Shown here: positions 52,072 through 61,291 of the stretch, piece after piece
How positions within the stretch are numbered: the first letter of the stretch is position 1
Layout: each line of letters opens with the position of its first letter
Source: Roseibium sediminicola
Lineage (GTDB): Bacteria; Pseudomonadota; Alphaproteobacteria; Rhizobiales; Stappiaceae
Length of the DNA: 64,000 bases
Direction of reading: 5' to 3'
NCBI RefSeq assembly: GCF_023156505.1
Contig: NZ_JALNMJ010000012.1
Span: 62,001 to 126,000 of the forward strand
Made by a program: the position numbers and the translations under genes
The notes under the pieces: model-generated
Seen by the model: only the letters and a program-made list of their open reading frames with translations
What the model was told of the DNA's origin: nothing
The model's database searches: none

Positions 52072-53523
52072 ATGTATATCGGTCTCGATATCGGCACCAG
52101 TTCGGTCAAAGCCATTCTGCTTGGCGAAGACCAGTCCCTGATTGCCTCGGCAACGGCAGACCTGACCGTCGAGCGTCCGCATCCGGGCTGGTCGGAGCAG
52201 GATCCGGACAGCTGGTGGACGGCTTGCGAAACCGTCCTCGATACGTTTAAGCGGCAGGCGCCGAAAGAGCTCGCCGCTGTCAGGGGCATCGGACTTTCCG
52301 GCCACATGCATGGCGCCACCCTTCTGGATGCCGCCGGCAAGCCGCTGCGCCCGTGCATTCTCTGGAACGATGGCCGCTCGGGAAAACAATGCCTAGAGCT
52401 GGAACGGGCCGAGCCGAAATTCCTGGAACTTGGCGGCAACCGGGTGATGCCGGGCTTTACCGCGCCGAAGCTGCAATGGGTGCGCGAGAACGAGCCGGAC
52501 ATCTTCGCAAAGACCGCCATGGTCCTGCTGCCCAAGGACTATGTGCGTTTCAGATTGACCGGCGAATACGTCGGAGACATGTCCGACAGCGCTGGCACGC
52601 TCTGGCTCGACGTTGCCAAACGCGACTGGAGCGCTGCACTTCTGGCCGCGACCGGCCTCACCCGTGCTCAGATGCCGCGTCTGGTCGAGGGCGCGGCGGC
52701 ATCCGGTGTCCTGACCCGTGAGCTTTGCGCGCGCTGGGGTTTCGAGACCGCACCGGTCGTCGCCGGCGGCGGCGGCGACAACGCCGCCTCCGCCTGCGGT
52801 GTCGGTGCTGTCGATCCGGGTTCGGCCTTTGTCTCGCTCGGCACCTCCGGCGTGCTCTTTGTCACCAATGACCGGTTCTCGCCCAATGTCGACAACGCGG
52901 TCCATGCCTTCTGTCACGCCGTGCCGGACACCTGGCACCAGATGGGGGTGATGCTGTCGGCAACCGATTGCCTCAACTGGCTCGGCCGGACGCTCAAAAC
53001 TTCGCCGGGGGATCTCACCGCCGCGCTGACCTCTGTCGAGGGCCCCGCACCTGTGTCGTTCCTGCCCTATCTCGGCGGCGAACGCACGCCGCACAATGAT
53101 GTCGAGATCCGCGCGACCTTTGCCGGCATTTCCCACGAGACCGACGACACCATGCTGACCCATGCCGTACTCGACGGCGTCGCCTTTGCGCTCAAGGATT
53201 GTCTCGAGGCGCTCAGCGTCGCCGGCACGGGCATCGACCGGGTGCTGGCTGTCGGCGGCGGTTCGCGTTCGACCCTCTGGCTGGAAATCATCGCCAGCCT
53301 TCTGAACGTGACCGTGGATGTGCCGGTCGATGGCGACTTCGGCGCCTCGCTCGGCGCCGCCCGTCTCGGCCAGGCGGCCGCGTTAGGAACCACGGACGGC
53401 ATCTTCGCCAAGCCGGCCCTGAAAGCCAGCATCGATCCCGTTCCGCACCTCATCGCACCCTATGCCGAGGCCTATGGCCGTTGGCGCAAACTTTATCCGG
53501 CCCTGAAACAGGCCGGTTTCTAA
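52072..53523 (+). CDS. xylB: Xylulokinase
   Basis: 483-residue FGGY-family kinase that phosphorylates D-xylulose to xylulose 5-phosphate. N-terminal phosphate 1 motif YIGLDIGTSSVKAILL, GLSGHMHGATLLD, WNDGRS, and the C-terminal ATP-binding AVGGGSRSTLWLEIIASLL are all present. The catalytic Asp lies in the GGGGDNAASACGVGAVDPGSAFVSLGTSG block. GAGGAA lies 9 bases before the ATG. It precedes xylA by 12 bp. Confidence 0.96.
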   Translation: MYIGLDIGTSSVKAILLGEDQSLIASATADLTVERPHPGWSEQDPDSWWTACETVLDTFKRQAPKELAAVRGIGLSGHMHGATLLDAAGKPLRPCILWNDGRSGKQCLELERAEPKFLELGGNRVMPGFTAPKLQWVRENEPDIFAKTAMVLLPKDYVRFRLTGEYVGDMSDSAGTLWLDVAKRDWSAALLAATGLTRAQMPRLVEGAAASGVLTRELCARWGFETAPVVAGGGGDNAASACGVGAVDPGSAFVSLGTSGVLFVTNDRFSPNVDNAVHAFCHAVPDTWHQMGVMLSATDCLNWLGRTLKTSPGDLTAALTSVEGPAPVSFLPYLGGERTPHNDVEIRATFAGISHETDDTMLTHAVLDGVAFALKDCLEALSVAGTGIDRVLAVGGGSRSTLWLEIIASLLNVTVDVPVDGDFGASLGAARLGQAAALGTTDGIFAKPALKASIDPVPHLIAPYAEAYGRWRKLYPALKQAGF

Positions 53524-53535
53524 GGAGACTTGATT

Positions 53536-54855
53536 ATGAGCACTGGGTTTTTCGGCGATCTGCAGCCGATCCAATTCGCCGGACCGGAAAGCAAGGATCC
53601 GCTGACCTATCGTCATTACAACAAGGATGAGGTGGTTTTCGGCAAGCGCATGGAAGATCACCTGCGCATGGCGGTCTGCTACTGGCACAATTTCTGCTGG
53701 CCGGGCTCCGATCCGTTCGGCGGCGAAACCTTTATGCGCTCCTGGATGGCCGCGGGCGGCAATCCGATGGATCAGGCCAAGCTGAAGGCCGACGTCGCCT
53801 TCGAGATGTTCCAGATCCTCGGTCTGCCCTTCTTCACCTTCCACGACCGCGACATCGCGCCGGAAGGCAAGACACTGGCGGAGAGCAACGCCAATGTGAA
53901 TGCCATTGCGGACATCTTCGATAAAAAGATGGCCGACACCGGTGTGAAACTGCTCTGGGGCACGGCCAACATGTTCTCCAACCGGCGCTTCATGTCGGGA
54001 GCGGCCACCAATCCGGATCCGGATGTCTTTGCCTATGCCGCCGCCCAGGTGAAAAACGCCATGGACGTCACCGCGCGTCTCAAGGGCGAGAACTACGTTC
54101 TGTGGGGCGGCCGCGAAGGCTACGAGACCCTGCTCAACACGAACATCCGGCAGGAACTCGACCAGCTCGGCCGCTTCCTCAACATGGTGGTCGAATACAA
54201 GCACAAGATCGGCTTTACCGGCACGATCCTGATCGAACCGAAGCCGCAGGAGCCCTCCAAGCACCAATACGACTACGATGTCGGCACGGTCTACGGCTTC
54301 CTGAAGGCCTATGGTCTTGAGAACGAGGTCAAGATGAACATCGAGCAGGGCCATGCCATCCTGGCCGGCCATTCGTTCGAGCATGAGCTGCACATGGCCC
54401 GCTCCTTTGGCATTCTCGGCTCTGTCGACATGAACCGCAACGACTACCAATGCGGCTGGGACACCGACCATTTCGGCATGAACGTGCCGGAACTGGCGCT
54501 CGCCTATTACGAGATCCTGATGGATGGCGGCTTCACCACCGGCGGCACCAATTTCGACGCCAAGCTGCGCCGCCAGTCGATCGATCCGGTCGACCTGATC
54601 CAGGCCCATGTCGGTTCCGCCGATGCCCTGGCCCGGGGCCTCAAGGCCGCCGCCGCGATGATCGAGGACGGCCGGCTGAAGGGCTTCGTCGACGACCGCT
54701 ATGCCGGCTGGCAGAAACCGGAAAACGCCGACATTCTCAAGGGAGGCTCCTCGCTGGAGGCGCTGGCCGACCGCGTCCACGGCACCAATCTGGAGCCGCA
54801 GCCGAAATCCGGCAAACAGGAATACCTGGAAAGCCTGGTCAACCTGTTTGTTTGA
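53536..54855 (+). CDS. xylA: Xylose isomerase
   Basis: 439-residue class II xylose isomerase converting D-xylose to D-xylulose. Motifs include [29 protein letters not shown] (catalytic His region), [35 protein letters not shown] (metal ligands), [18 protein letters not shown] and [14 protein letters not shown]. Start is ATG 53536 with AAGGAG 7 bases upstream; a TTG two codons earlier is rejected. Last gene of the xyl operon. The DUF2256 frame on the other strand overlaps its 3' end by 157 bp. Confidence 0.97.
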   Translation: MSTGFFGDLQPIQFAGPESKDPLTYRHYNKDEVVFGKRMEDHLRMAVCYWHNFCWPGSDPFGGETFMRSWMAAGGNPMDQAKLKADVAFEMFQILGLPFFTFHDRDIAPEGKTLAESNANVNAIADIFDKKMADTGVKLLWGTANMFSNRRFMSGAATNPDPDVFAYAAAQVKNAMDVTARLKGENYVLWGGREGYETLLNTNIRQELDQLGRFLNMVVEYKHKIGFTGTILIEPKPQEPSKHQYDYDVGTVYGFLKAYGLENEVKMNIEQGHAILAGHSFEHELHMARSFGILGSVDMNRNDYQCGWDTDHFGMNVPELALAYYEILMDGGFTTGGTNFDAKLRRQSIDPVDLIQAHVGSADALARGLKAAAAMIEDGRLKGFVDDRYAGWQKPENADILKGGSSLEALADRVHGTNLEPQPKSGKQEYLESLVNLFV

Positions 54856-55163
54856 CCCCGAATTCGGTCCGACCAATCAGGAAGGCCGCGGGTTGCCGCG
54901 GCCTTCAGCGCTTCTTTCCATCGCCAGCCACACGGAGTCCTGGGTCCCGGCTCTTCGCTGCGCTGCGGCCGGGATGACAAGGAGAGGTGTAGGCAAGGCT
55001 CTAAGGTTGCTGCGACTTTAACCCCGTCGCGCTGCCGCCTGCACCGCTCCGAACAGAACCGGACACGCTCCCAATCCCGCGCCCATTTCCTGCGCCATGT
55101 GAAAGGCCGCGCACAGCCCGCACAGGTCTTTCGCGGCAGATCGCCTTTCTTGCGCATTTTCAT
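54699..55163 (-). CDS. DUF2256 zinc-ribbon-like protein with repeat-derived C-terminal extension
   Basis: The first 45 residues, [20 protein letters not shown] followed by [25 protein letters not shown], are a complete DUF2256 domain (two CxxC-type pairs, the WxxKWxxxW block), a tiny family usually found next to photolyase genes. Normally the protein ends soon after. Here the frame runs on for about 105 residues through the 54922-54980 repeat and into antisense of xylA. A TAA just after the domain exists in another frame at 55018-55020, so a small indel may have removed the native stop. ATG 55163 overlaps the photolyase stop by 4 bp and has GGAGG 8 bases upstream. Confidence 0.7.
   Translation of the reverse strand: MKMRKKGDLPRKTCAGCARPFTWRRKWARDWERVRFCSERCRRQRDGVKVAATLEPCLHLSLSSRPQRSEEPGPRTPCGWRWKEALKAAATRGLPDWSDRIRGQTNRLTRLSRYSCLPDFGCGSRLVPWTRSASASSEEPPLRMSAFSGFCQPA
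54922..54980. repeat. 59-bp intergenic repeat, copy 1
   Basis: Begins CGCCAGCCACACGGAGTCC and ends GCCGGGATGACAA. About 85% identical to the copy at 56901-56959 in the same orientation. It lies within the 3'-extended DUF2256 frame and just past the xylA stop. Confidence 0.8.
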
Positions 55164-56716
55164 GATGGACCTCCGAAGAGGTCAGCCTGGTTTGGATCGG
55201 CCGGCTTGCCGCTTCGCCGCCGGCGTTTCTCCTGTCCGCGCATCGGAATGCCGCTTTTCCGGCTGCCATGTTTCGATTGAATACCGGCGGCCGTGCCGCG
55301 AAAGGCCTGCCCCTTGCGCACCGCCCAGACCTTTTCCCGCGCCTCCTTCGCCGCGCTCAGGTGGTCGACAATCGGAAACGGATAGGCTTTGCCGAGCACC
55401 TTTCCGGCATTGTCGGCTTTCCACGGTTCGTGCAGATGGGTGCTGTCGATGTCCTTCAGTTCCGGCACCCAGCGGCGCACGAAGTCACCACTTGGATCTT
55501 GGTCGAGGCCCTGCTTGACCGGGTTGTAGATCCGGATGGTGTTGATGCCCGTGGTGCCGGACTGCATCTGCACCTGGGGCCAGTGGATTCCCGGCTCATA
55601 ATCCGTGAACATTCGGGCAAGGTGAAGCCCAGGCGCACGCCAGTCCAGCCAGAGATGATAACTCGCCACCGCCATCAGCATGGAACGCATGCGGAAATTC
55701 ATCCAGCCGGTGGCCCTAAGCGCGCGCATGGAAGCGTCGACAAAGGGCAGGCCGGTTTCCCCCTTCCGCCACGCGTCGAGGCGCGCCCTGTCCGGTTCTT
55801 TCGGCCGAAGACCGTCATAGGCCCGGTGCAGGTTCTCAAATTCCAGCCGGGGTTCGTCCTCCAGTTTCTGCATGAAATGGCAGTGCCAGTGCAGCCGACC
55901 GGAAAAGGACCGCAGGGCACCCTGCCAGGTGGTTCGGCCCGGAAAGTCCTGCTCTTTCAGCTCGCGCTGGCGCGCCCAGGTGGAATGGGCGACTTCGCGC
56001 AGGGACAGGGTGCCGAAGGCCAGATGCGGCGACAGCCGCGAGCAGGCATCGAAGGCCCGGACGGGTGTCGACATGGCGGTACGGTAGGGCTTGCCGCGCC
56101 GGAACAGGAAACTCTCAAGCGTGTCCATGGCGTCTTGCCGGCCGCCGCTCTGCCGGCCGGGGCAGGGATCAGGGGCAAGAGCGAGATCTTTCGCAGCGGG
56201 AATGGGGTCAGTTTCCAGGCCGCCCAAGGGGGCCAATCGCGGTGGATCGATAAATGGCTCCGCCATGAAGCTGTCCCATCGCCCGGCCCAGCCGTCGCGG
56301 CTTTTCAGGCGGCGGATCACACCGGTCTGACGGCATTCGGTCCAGGCAATGCCCCTTTCGCGGCACCAGGCAGCGACGGCGAGGTCGCGCTGAAAGGTCC
56401 ATTCGTTGCCGGTTTCTTCATGCGACCACAGCCCGCCAATGGCAAAACGGTCGGCTATATCAGCAAGGATATCCGTGACCCGGCCGGTCCTGACGATCAG
56501 GGGCTGGCCGCGTTCCGCCAGGTCCTGTTGCAAGGACGCCAGGCACTCGGTGAGAAAATCAAACTGTCTGCCAGCCATGTCCGGCTGCCGCCACAGCTCC
56601 GGTTCGACCACATAAAGCGGCAGAACCGGGCCGCGCAGCGTCGCGCGTTTCAGCGGCGCGTGATCCTGGACACGCAAATCCTTCTTGAACCAGACGATGT
56701 GAACGGGATCCTGCAC
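55160..56716 (-). CDS. Cryptochrome/photolyase-family protein
   Basis: 518-residue flavoprotein with the N-terminal DNA-photolyase alpha/beta domain (IVWFKKDLRVQDHAPL) and a C-terminal FAD-binding domain (WMNFRMRSMLMAVASYHLWLDWRAPGLHLARMFTDYEPGIHWPQVQMQSGTTG). Where class I CPD photolyases read TGTDAAPYFRIFNP, this protein reads GTTGINTIRIYNP, so it belongs to a divergent subgroup whose repair activity I cannot predict. The last 40 residues are basic (KRRRRSGKPADPN). It is followed by DUF2256 with a 4-bp overlap, the usual association. Confidence 0.88.
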   Translation of the reverse strand: MQDPVHIVWFKKDLRVQDHAPLKRATLRGPVLPLYVVEPELWRQPDMAGRQFDFLTECLASLQQDLAERGQPLIVRTGRVTDILADIADRFAIGGLWSHEETGNEWTFQRDLAVAAWCRERGIAWTECRQTGVIRRLKSRDGWAGRWDSFMAEPFIDPPRLAPLGGLETDPIPAAKDLALAPDPCPGRQSGGRQDAMDTLESFLFRRGKPYRTAMSTPVRAFDACSRLSPHLAFGTLSLREVAHSTWARQRELKEQDFPGRTTWQGALRSFSGRLHWHCHFMQKLEDEPRLEFENLHRAYDGLRPKEPDRARLDAWRKGETGLPFVDASMRALRATGWMNFRMRSMLMAVASYHLWLDWRAPGLHLARMFTDYEPGIHWPQVQMQSGTTGINTIRIYNPVKQGLDQDPSGDFVRRWVPELKDIDSTHLHEPWKADNAGKVLGKAYPFPIVDHLSAAKEAREKVWAVRKGQAFRGTAAGIQSKHGSRKSGIPMRGQEKRRRRSGKPADPNQADLFGGPS

Positions 56717-56842
56717 CGGGCTCCTTTCCGTGTTAAGGGCGACGGTCCAGTCTACGTCTCGGGGCGGCTTTGGATTGCCTTTGCAGGTGTTGTGCGGATA
56801 CGGAGGGGGATTGAGAATATGGACGAGGCTTGGCTCCCTCGG

Positions 56843-56959
56843 TTGTCATCCCCGCGAAAGAGTGGACCCGGGAACCTCTTGAAGAGCTTGGGAATTCCCT
56901 CGCCAGTCACACGCAGTCCTGGGTCCCTGGTCTTTGCTTCGCTGTGCCCGGGATGACAA
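56843..56959. repeat. Intergenic palindromic repeat containing 59-bp repeat copy 2
   Basis: TTGTCATCCC (56843-56852) pairs with GGGATGACAA at the right end. The right half 56901-56959 is the second copy of the 59-bp repeat. It sits between the photolyase and MmcB genes. Confidence 0.8.
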
Positions 56960-56981
56960 ATGTGGAAGGAAACAGGGTGCC

Positions 56982-57488
56982 TCAGAACCGGTCGAACAGC
57001 TGGGTACCGTCCGGGTCCGCGAGATTGTGCAGCCGGTGGGCGGCGTGTCGGGCAAAACGCAGGGTGACGGCCTTGCGGGTGGCCGCCGGGAGCTTGTGTT
57101 CTGGGGCGCTGCGCAGGATTTCGGCGCCAAAGCCGTCGGAGACGATCAGGCCGGCCTCTTCAGGGAAGATCTCCAGCGGCACGTCCGGATGGGTGGCGAA
57201 ATAGAGCCGGTCGCAATGCTGGCGGTAGTCCGGCCATTTGCTGTCGGCCCGGAAATCGGCCACCGAGGATTTCACCTCGACAATCCAGAGCTCGTGTTTG
57301 GGGCCGAGAGCCAGAAGATCCGCGCGCCGGGCCGAGGCGAGCGTCACTTCCGGCAGACAGGCAAAATCGAATTGCCGCAGCAGCCTTGCCGTGCCGCGCC
57401 AGACCTTGAGCGCGGTCTCCGACTGGCGGCCATCCTTCAGTGGATCGTCCAGCTGGATCCGCCCGGCGCTGTGACTATCGTTATTCAT
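56982..57488 (-). CDS. mmcB: MmcB-family DNA repair protein
   Basis: 168-residue member of the MmcB/DUF1052 family of alphaproteobacteria, a putative endonuclease with a PD-(D/E)xK-like core: RADLLALGPKHELWIVEVKSSVADFRADSKWPDY, where D and ExK (EVKSS) are the likely catalytic residues. In Caulobacter it takes part in mutagenesis-related repair. The frame is open further upstream to 57788, but the upstream sequence is not MmcB-like. ATG 57488 follows AAGGAA closely. It is divergent from the small secreted-protein gene. Confidence 0.85.
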   Translation of the reverse strand: MNNDSHSAGRIQLDDPLKDGRQSETALKVWRGTARLLRQFDFACLPEVTLASARRADLLALGPKHELWIVEVKSSVADFRADSKWPDYRQHCDRLYFATHPDVPLEIFPEEAGLIVSDGFGAEILRSAPEHKLPAATRKAVTLRFARHAAHRLHNLADPDGTQLFDRF

Positions 57489-57624
57489 TTCCTTTTTGTT
57501 CCACTTTTGTTCGAAAAATGCAAGCCGACCTATCGTAAAAGTTGAACCGAATTGCCGATTTGCTTGTCGTCGGCTCTGATTGCATAATCCGCGCTTGGTC
57601 ATGTCAATCGGCAAGGGGGTACGA

Positions 57625-58107
57625 TTGAACGGGTTCAAAGGAATTGCGCTGGCGGCGGGACTGCTCGCCACGGCCAGCGGAGCGGCCCTGGCAGGCAAGG
57701 GCGACCTGATGTTCGAGGTGCCCAAGTCCGCGCCGCTGCTGCAGGGCAGGATGCTCGATTTGAGGTTTGCGGATTTCGCGCAAGGCATCTGGGTGCGCGA
57801 TCTGGACCAGTGTCCGGCACCGCGGATCGACCGGAGCGATCCCGGCTCGACGCTGGCTATCTATCGCGGCCTTCTGGAGATGCCTGGCCGGATCTGCCAG
57901 GTCTATGGCGCGGAGAAGGCCGGCAAGAGCACCCAGCGCGCGGCGATCAGCTGCCTGTTGACCGATGGTGGCGAGGCGATCGAGCTGGTCACCGTCAGTC
58001 CGCGCGGCACCAAGGGCCTGATGGTTCAGGAAGGCGAAAAGCCTCCCGTCCATTTCCGCTTCTGCGAAAAGATCGAGCCGATCCTGCAATCCGCACGCAA
58101 CGATTAG
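57625..58107 (+). CDS. Small secreted hypothetical protein
   Basis: 160-residue protein with a signal peptide (NGFKGIALAAGLLATASGAALA) and mature start near GKGDLMFEVPKSAPLLQGRM. It contains three or four cysteines that could form disulphides (DLDQCPAPR, GRICQVYG, ISCLLTD, FRFCEKIE). I recognise no family. A TTG at 57625 has AAGGGGG 5 bases upstream and puts the signal peptide at the N-terminus. An ATG at 57601 in the same frame is the alternative (168 residues). It is convergent with an Lrp regulator 13 bp away. Confidence 0.65.
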   Translation: MNGFKGIALAAGLLATASGAALAGKGDLMFEVPKSAPLLQGRMLDLRFADFAQGIWVRDLDQCPAPRIDRSDPGSTLAIYRGLLEMPGRICQVYGAEKAGKSTQRAAISCLLTDGGEAIELVTVSPRGTKGLMVQEGEKPPVHFRFCEKIEPILQSARND

Positions 58108-58120
58108 GGGCGTCCTGACC

Positions 58121-58579
58121 CTAGTCCAGCTCCGGAAACACCGCCGTCTTCTTGACGGTGCCATAGACAAAGCTGGTGTCGATCGAGGCAATGCCGCCGA
58201 TCGGGTGGATGCGCGTGCGGATGAAACTCTCATAGGCGTCGAGATCGGACACCACCACGCGCAGCTGGTAATCCATGGCGCCGGTGAGGACGTGGCATTC
58301 CAGGATTTCCTCGATGGTCTGGACCTGGCGCTCGAACCGGCGCACGTCTTCCTCATTGTGCCTTTCCAGGCGAATGCGCACGAAAACGGTGATCGGCAGG
58401 CCATAGGCGGACGGATCGACATCGACCGAAAACCCCTTGATCGCGCCGGAGGCCTCGAGATTGCGCAGCCTGCGCAGGCAGGGCGAGGGCGACAGGTTGA
58501 CCGCCTCGGCCAGGTCCTGGTTGGTCATGCGCCCGTCGCGTTGCAGCGCGCGGATGATCTGGCGGTCTTTCCTGTCCAT
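58121..58579 (-). CDS. Lrp/AsnC-family transcriptional regulator
   Basis: 152-residue regulator. The N-terminal HTH is KDRQIIRALQRDGRMTNQDLAEAVNLSPSPCLRRLRNLEASGAI, followed by the RAM ligand-binding domain (ILECHVLTGAMDYQLRVVVSDLDAYESFIR). The ligand is usually an amino acid. It has no divergent target gene. Neighbouring genes are the small secreted protein and the LacI-type regulator, so its regulon is not evident locally. Confidence 0.93.
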   Translation of the reverse strand: MDRKDRQIIRALQRDGRMTNQDLAEAVNLSPSPCLRRLRNLEASGAIKGFSVDVDPSAYGLPITVFVRIRLERHNEEDVRRFERQVQTIEEILECHVLTGAMDYQLRVVVSDLDAYESFIRTRIHPIGGIASIDTSFVYGTVKKTAVFPELD

Positions 58580-58668
58580 GGTCGTTCCGATTGGCAGATG
58601 ATGCTGTCAACAGAAATACCAGTGACAGAACTTGATAGCCATAGGGGCTCAATTTCAGAAAAGATTGC

Positions 58669-59709
58669 TCACGCGGCGCGATTGGCCTTGTCCGCTGTCG
58701 GCTGCATCAGGATCTGGTGGTCGGTGACGGGCGCTCCGTTGACGAGTTTCAGGATGCTCTGTCCCATCAGCTCGCCGGCCTCGAAAATGTCCTCATAAAT
58801 GCTGTTGAAAGCCGGGCGGTAGAGATTCAGCAGATTTGACGTCCGTTTGGCCACGAGGTGAAAGTCCCGGCCCGGCTCAAGGCCCTCTTCGATCAGGGTT
58901 GACGAAATGGCGAGCGCGGAGGTTTCGCCGGCGCAGACCACGCCGAAGGGGCGCGGAAAACCGGCAAAGCGGGCCCGATAGCTGGCCTGGATGGCTTCGG
59001 CCGGGCTGTCCAGCGAGACATCATCCGGAATGTCGAAGGGCAGGCCGCTTTCGCGTACGGCGCGCATGAAACCGTATTTCAGATACTGGCAGAAGGTGAA
59101 TTTGCCGGGCGGCAGAACGATGCCGAGCTGCACGCAGCCGAGTTCGATAAGCTGGCGGGCCGCCTGATAGGCGAAGGCGTCGTTGTCATAGTCGACAAAG
59201 GCATGCGGGCTGGTGAATTCCGTGCGCCCGTGGGTCACGAAGGGAAAGCCGGCTTCCTGAAGGATCTTGACCCGCTCGTCGAACAATTCGGTCCGGGAGA
59301 AGATAAGGCCGTCAGCGAGATGGTTCTTCAGGATGTAGCGGACCGGGTCGATCGGCGGCTCGCCCTGGAACTCCGGCGTGATGGTCAGGTGAAATCCGGT
59401 GCCTTTCAGCGCATAGCTCAGCCCGGCGATCATCGAGCGGCCGAAATCGGGGATCTCATTGTGAGGTTCGAGGATCAGGCTGATAACCCGGGTTTTGCCG
59501 GTGCGCAGGCGTTGGGCAGCCCGGTCCGGGACATAGCCGAGTTCTTTGGCGGCAGCCGCCACACGTTTGCGGGTCTCCAGGGCGATCTGCGGAGAATCCA
59601 GCAGGGCTCTCGAGACGGTTGTCACCGCCAGTCCTGTCTTTTCCGCCACGGTTTTCAGCGTGGGTTTCTTATACGCCACGGACCCGAACTCCCCCTCCTT
59701 GGCCACCAT
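58669..59709 (-). CDS. LacI-family transcriptional repressor
   Basis: 346-residue LacI/GalR regulator with HTH TLKTVAEKTGLAVTTVSRALLDSP, hinge DRAAQRLRTGKTRVISLI and a sugar-binding-like domain. Overall sequence is distinct from the first LacI regulator. It is divergent from the second CUT1 operon. Two palindromes with the core TTATAACGTTATAA in the intervening gap (59762-59775 and 59861-59874) are the likely targets. It may be AglR/GtsR-like in function, controlling uptake of glucose or glucosides (inference). Confidence 0.92.
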   Translation of the reverse strand: MVAKEGEFGSVAYKKPTLKTVAEKTGLAVTTVSRALLDSPQIALETRKRVAAAAKELGYVPDRAAQRLRTGKTRVISLILEPHNEIPDFGRSMIAGLSYALKGTGFHLTITPEFQGEPPIDPVRYILKNHLADGLIFSRTELFDERVKILQEAGFPFVTHGRTEFTSPHAFVDYDNDAFAYQAARQLIELGCVQLGIVLPPGKFTFCQYLKYGFMRAVRESGLPFDIPDDVSLDSPAEAIQASYRARFAGFPRPFGVVCAGETSALAISSTLIEEGLEPGRDFHLVAKRTSNLLNLYRPAFNSIYEDIFEAGELMGQSILKLVNGAPVTDHQILMQPTADKANRAA

Positions 59710-59760
59710 CCGCCACGGGGTTTAGCGCAAAACAGGCCCCGTGACGTCTCGGTGAGAAAA

Positions 59761-59776
59761 ATTATAACGTTATAAT
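59761..59776. promoter_or_regulatory. LacI-type operator A of second sugar operon
   Basis: Perfect palindrome ATTATAACGTTATAAT, with LacI-typical central CG, 51 bp before the LacI gene start. It shares a 14-bp core with operator B, 99 bp centre-to-centre. Confidence 0.75.
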
Positions 59777-59858
59777 TGCCCAGAAAATCAAGAGGGGAGT
59801 CGTTTCTTTAGATTGTTTCTATAAAATTTGGATGAGAAGACAGCTTGACAGAGGGTCG

Positions 59859-59876
59859 ATTTATAACGTTATAAAT
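59859..59876. promoter_or_regulatory. LacI-type operator B of second sugar operon
   Basis: Perfect 18-bp palindrome ATTTATAACGTTATAAAT, 53 bp before the binding-protein start. The 99-bp distance from operator A (about nine to ten turns) would permit looping by a tetrameric repressor. Confidence 0.8.
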
Positions 59877-59929
59877 TTGGGTCGATTGCGAACAAGCAAT
59901 ACGAAATGCTTTGCTTTGGGAGGAAAGTG

Positions 59930-61180
59930 ATGAAGAATTTGAAATTGAGCCTGCTGGTGACCGCAGGCATCCTGGCCGCTACGGCGAATGTTGCGACGGC
60001 GGAAGACGTTGAAGTCCTGCACTGGTGGACGTCCGGCGGTGAGGCTGCTGCCCTCAACGTTCTGAAGGAAGACCTGGAAAGCCAGGACATCGGCTGGCAG
60101 GACATGCCGGTCGCCGGTGGCGGCGGTACCCAGGCCATGACCGTGCTGCGCGCGCGCGTCACCTCCGGCAACCCGCCGACCGCCGTGCAGATGCTCGGCT
60201 TCGACATCACCGACTGGGCCCAGGAAGGCGCGCTCGCCGACCTGAACATCCTGGCCGGCATGGAAGGCTGGGACGATGTTGTGCCCGAAGCCCTGCAGAA
60301 ATTCTCCAAATATGACGGCAAGTGGGTCGCCGCCCCGGTGAACGTCCATTCCACCAACTGGGTGTGGGCCAACAAGGCCGTTCTCGACGAGCTCGGCATT
60401 GCGCCGCCGCAGACCTGGGACGAATTCGTCGCAGCCCTGGAAAAGGTGAAAGCTTCCGGCAAGACCGCGATCGCCCATGGTGGCCAGGCTTGGCAGGACG
60501 CCACCATCTTCGACGCGGTCGTGATGTCGACCGGTGGCCCGGAATTCTACAAGAAGGCGTTCATCGATCTCGATCCCGAGGCCCTCGGTTCCGACACCAT
60601 GAAGGAATCCTTCGATCGCATGTCGGTGATCCGCTCCTATGTGGATGACAACTTCTCCGGCCGCGACTGGAACTTGGCGACCGCTATGGTCATCAACGGC
60701 GATGCCGCCTTCCAGATGATGGGCGACTGGGCCAAGGGCGAATTCCTCAATGCCGGCAAGGCGCCGGATCAGGATTTCCTGTGCTTCCGCTTCCCGGGCA
60801 CCCAGGACCAGGTGACCTTCAACGCCGACCAGTTCGCGATGTTCGCGCAAGGTCCGGAAGTCGGCAAGGAACAGGCGGCGCTTGCCACCGCGATCCTGTC
60901 GCCGAAGTTCCAGTCGGCCTTCAACGTGGTCAAGGGCTCGGTGCCTGCGCGGACCGACGTTCCGAACGACGCCTTCGACGCCTGCGGCAAGAAGGGCATG
61001 GCGGATCTGGCGAAGGCGGCCGGCAGCGGCAACCTTTATGGCTCCATGGCCCATGGCCACGCCAACCCGGCAGCCGTGAAGAACGCGATGTATGACGTCA
61101 TCACCGCTCACTTCAACGGCGAATACGACTCGGCAACCGCTGTCGAGGAACTCGTTAACGCGGTTGAAATCGCGCAATAA
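59930..61180 (+). CDS. Sugar ABC transporter substrate-binding protein (GtsA-like)
   Basis: 416-residue periplasmic binding protein of a CUT1 importer. Signal peptide [24 protein letters not shown]; mature start [18 protein letters not shown]. The blocks [35 protein letters not shown] and [16 protein letters not shown] resemble glucose/mannose-type binding proteins (GtsA), so glucose or a glucoside is the best guess. GGGAGGAAAG sits 5 bases before ATG 59930; an upstream in-frame ATG at 59906 is rejected. Paralogue of the binding protein at 4934-6166. Confidence 0.93.
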   Translation: MKNLKLSLLVTAGILAATANVATAEDVEVLHWWTSGGEAAALNVLKEDLESQDIGWQDMPVAGGGGTQAMTVLRARVTSGNPPTAVQMLGFDITDWAQEGALADLNILAGMEGWDDVVPEALQKFSKYDGKWVAAPVNVHSTNWVWANKAVLDELGIAPPQTWDEFVAALEKVKASGKTAIAHGGQAWQDATIFDAVVMSTGGPEFYKKAFIDLDPEALGSDTMKESFDRMSVIRSYVDDNFSGRDWNLATAMVINGDAAFQMMGDWAKGEFLNAGKAPDQDFLCFRFPGTQDQVTFNADQFAMFAQGPEVGKEQAALATAILSPKFQSAFNVVKGSVPARTDVPNDAFDACGKKGMADLAKAAGSGNLYGSMAHGHANPAAVKNAMYDVITAHFNGEYDSATAVEELVNAVEIAQ

Positions 61181-61201
61181 TCCTCCAGACTGAAACGGCA
61201 A

Positions 61202-61226
61202 CCGGGAGGGGGGCGCTCCCTCCCGG
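61202..61226 (+). terminator. Hairpin after second binding-protein gene
   Basis: CCGGGAGGG-GGGCGCT-CCCTCCCGG, 9-bp stem, 21 bp after the binding-protein stop and before the permease. No T-run; likely partial attenuation or mRNA protection, as in the other two sugar operons here. Confidence 0.6.
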
Positions 61227-61291
61227 CAAGAATACGATACCCGCCCCCCGTGTCCGCGCGGGGAGACGGGTCGATCCGGGAGAGGAAAGAA

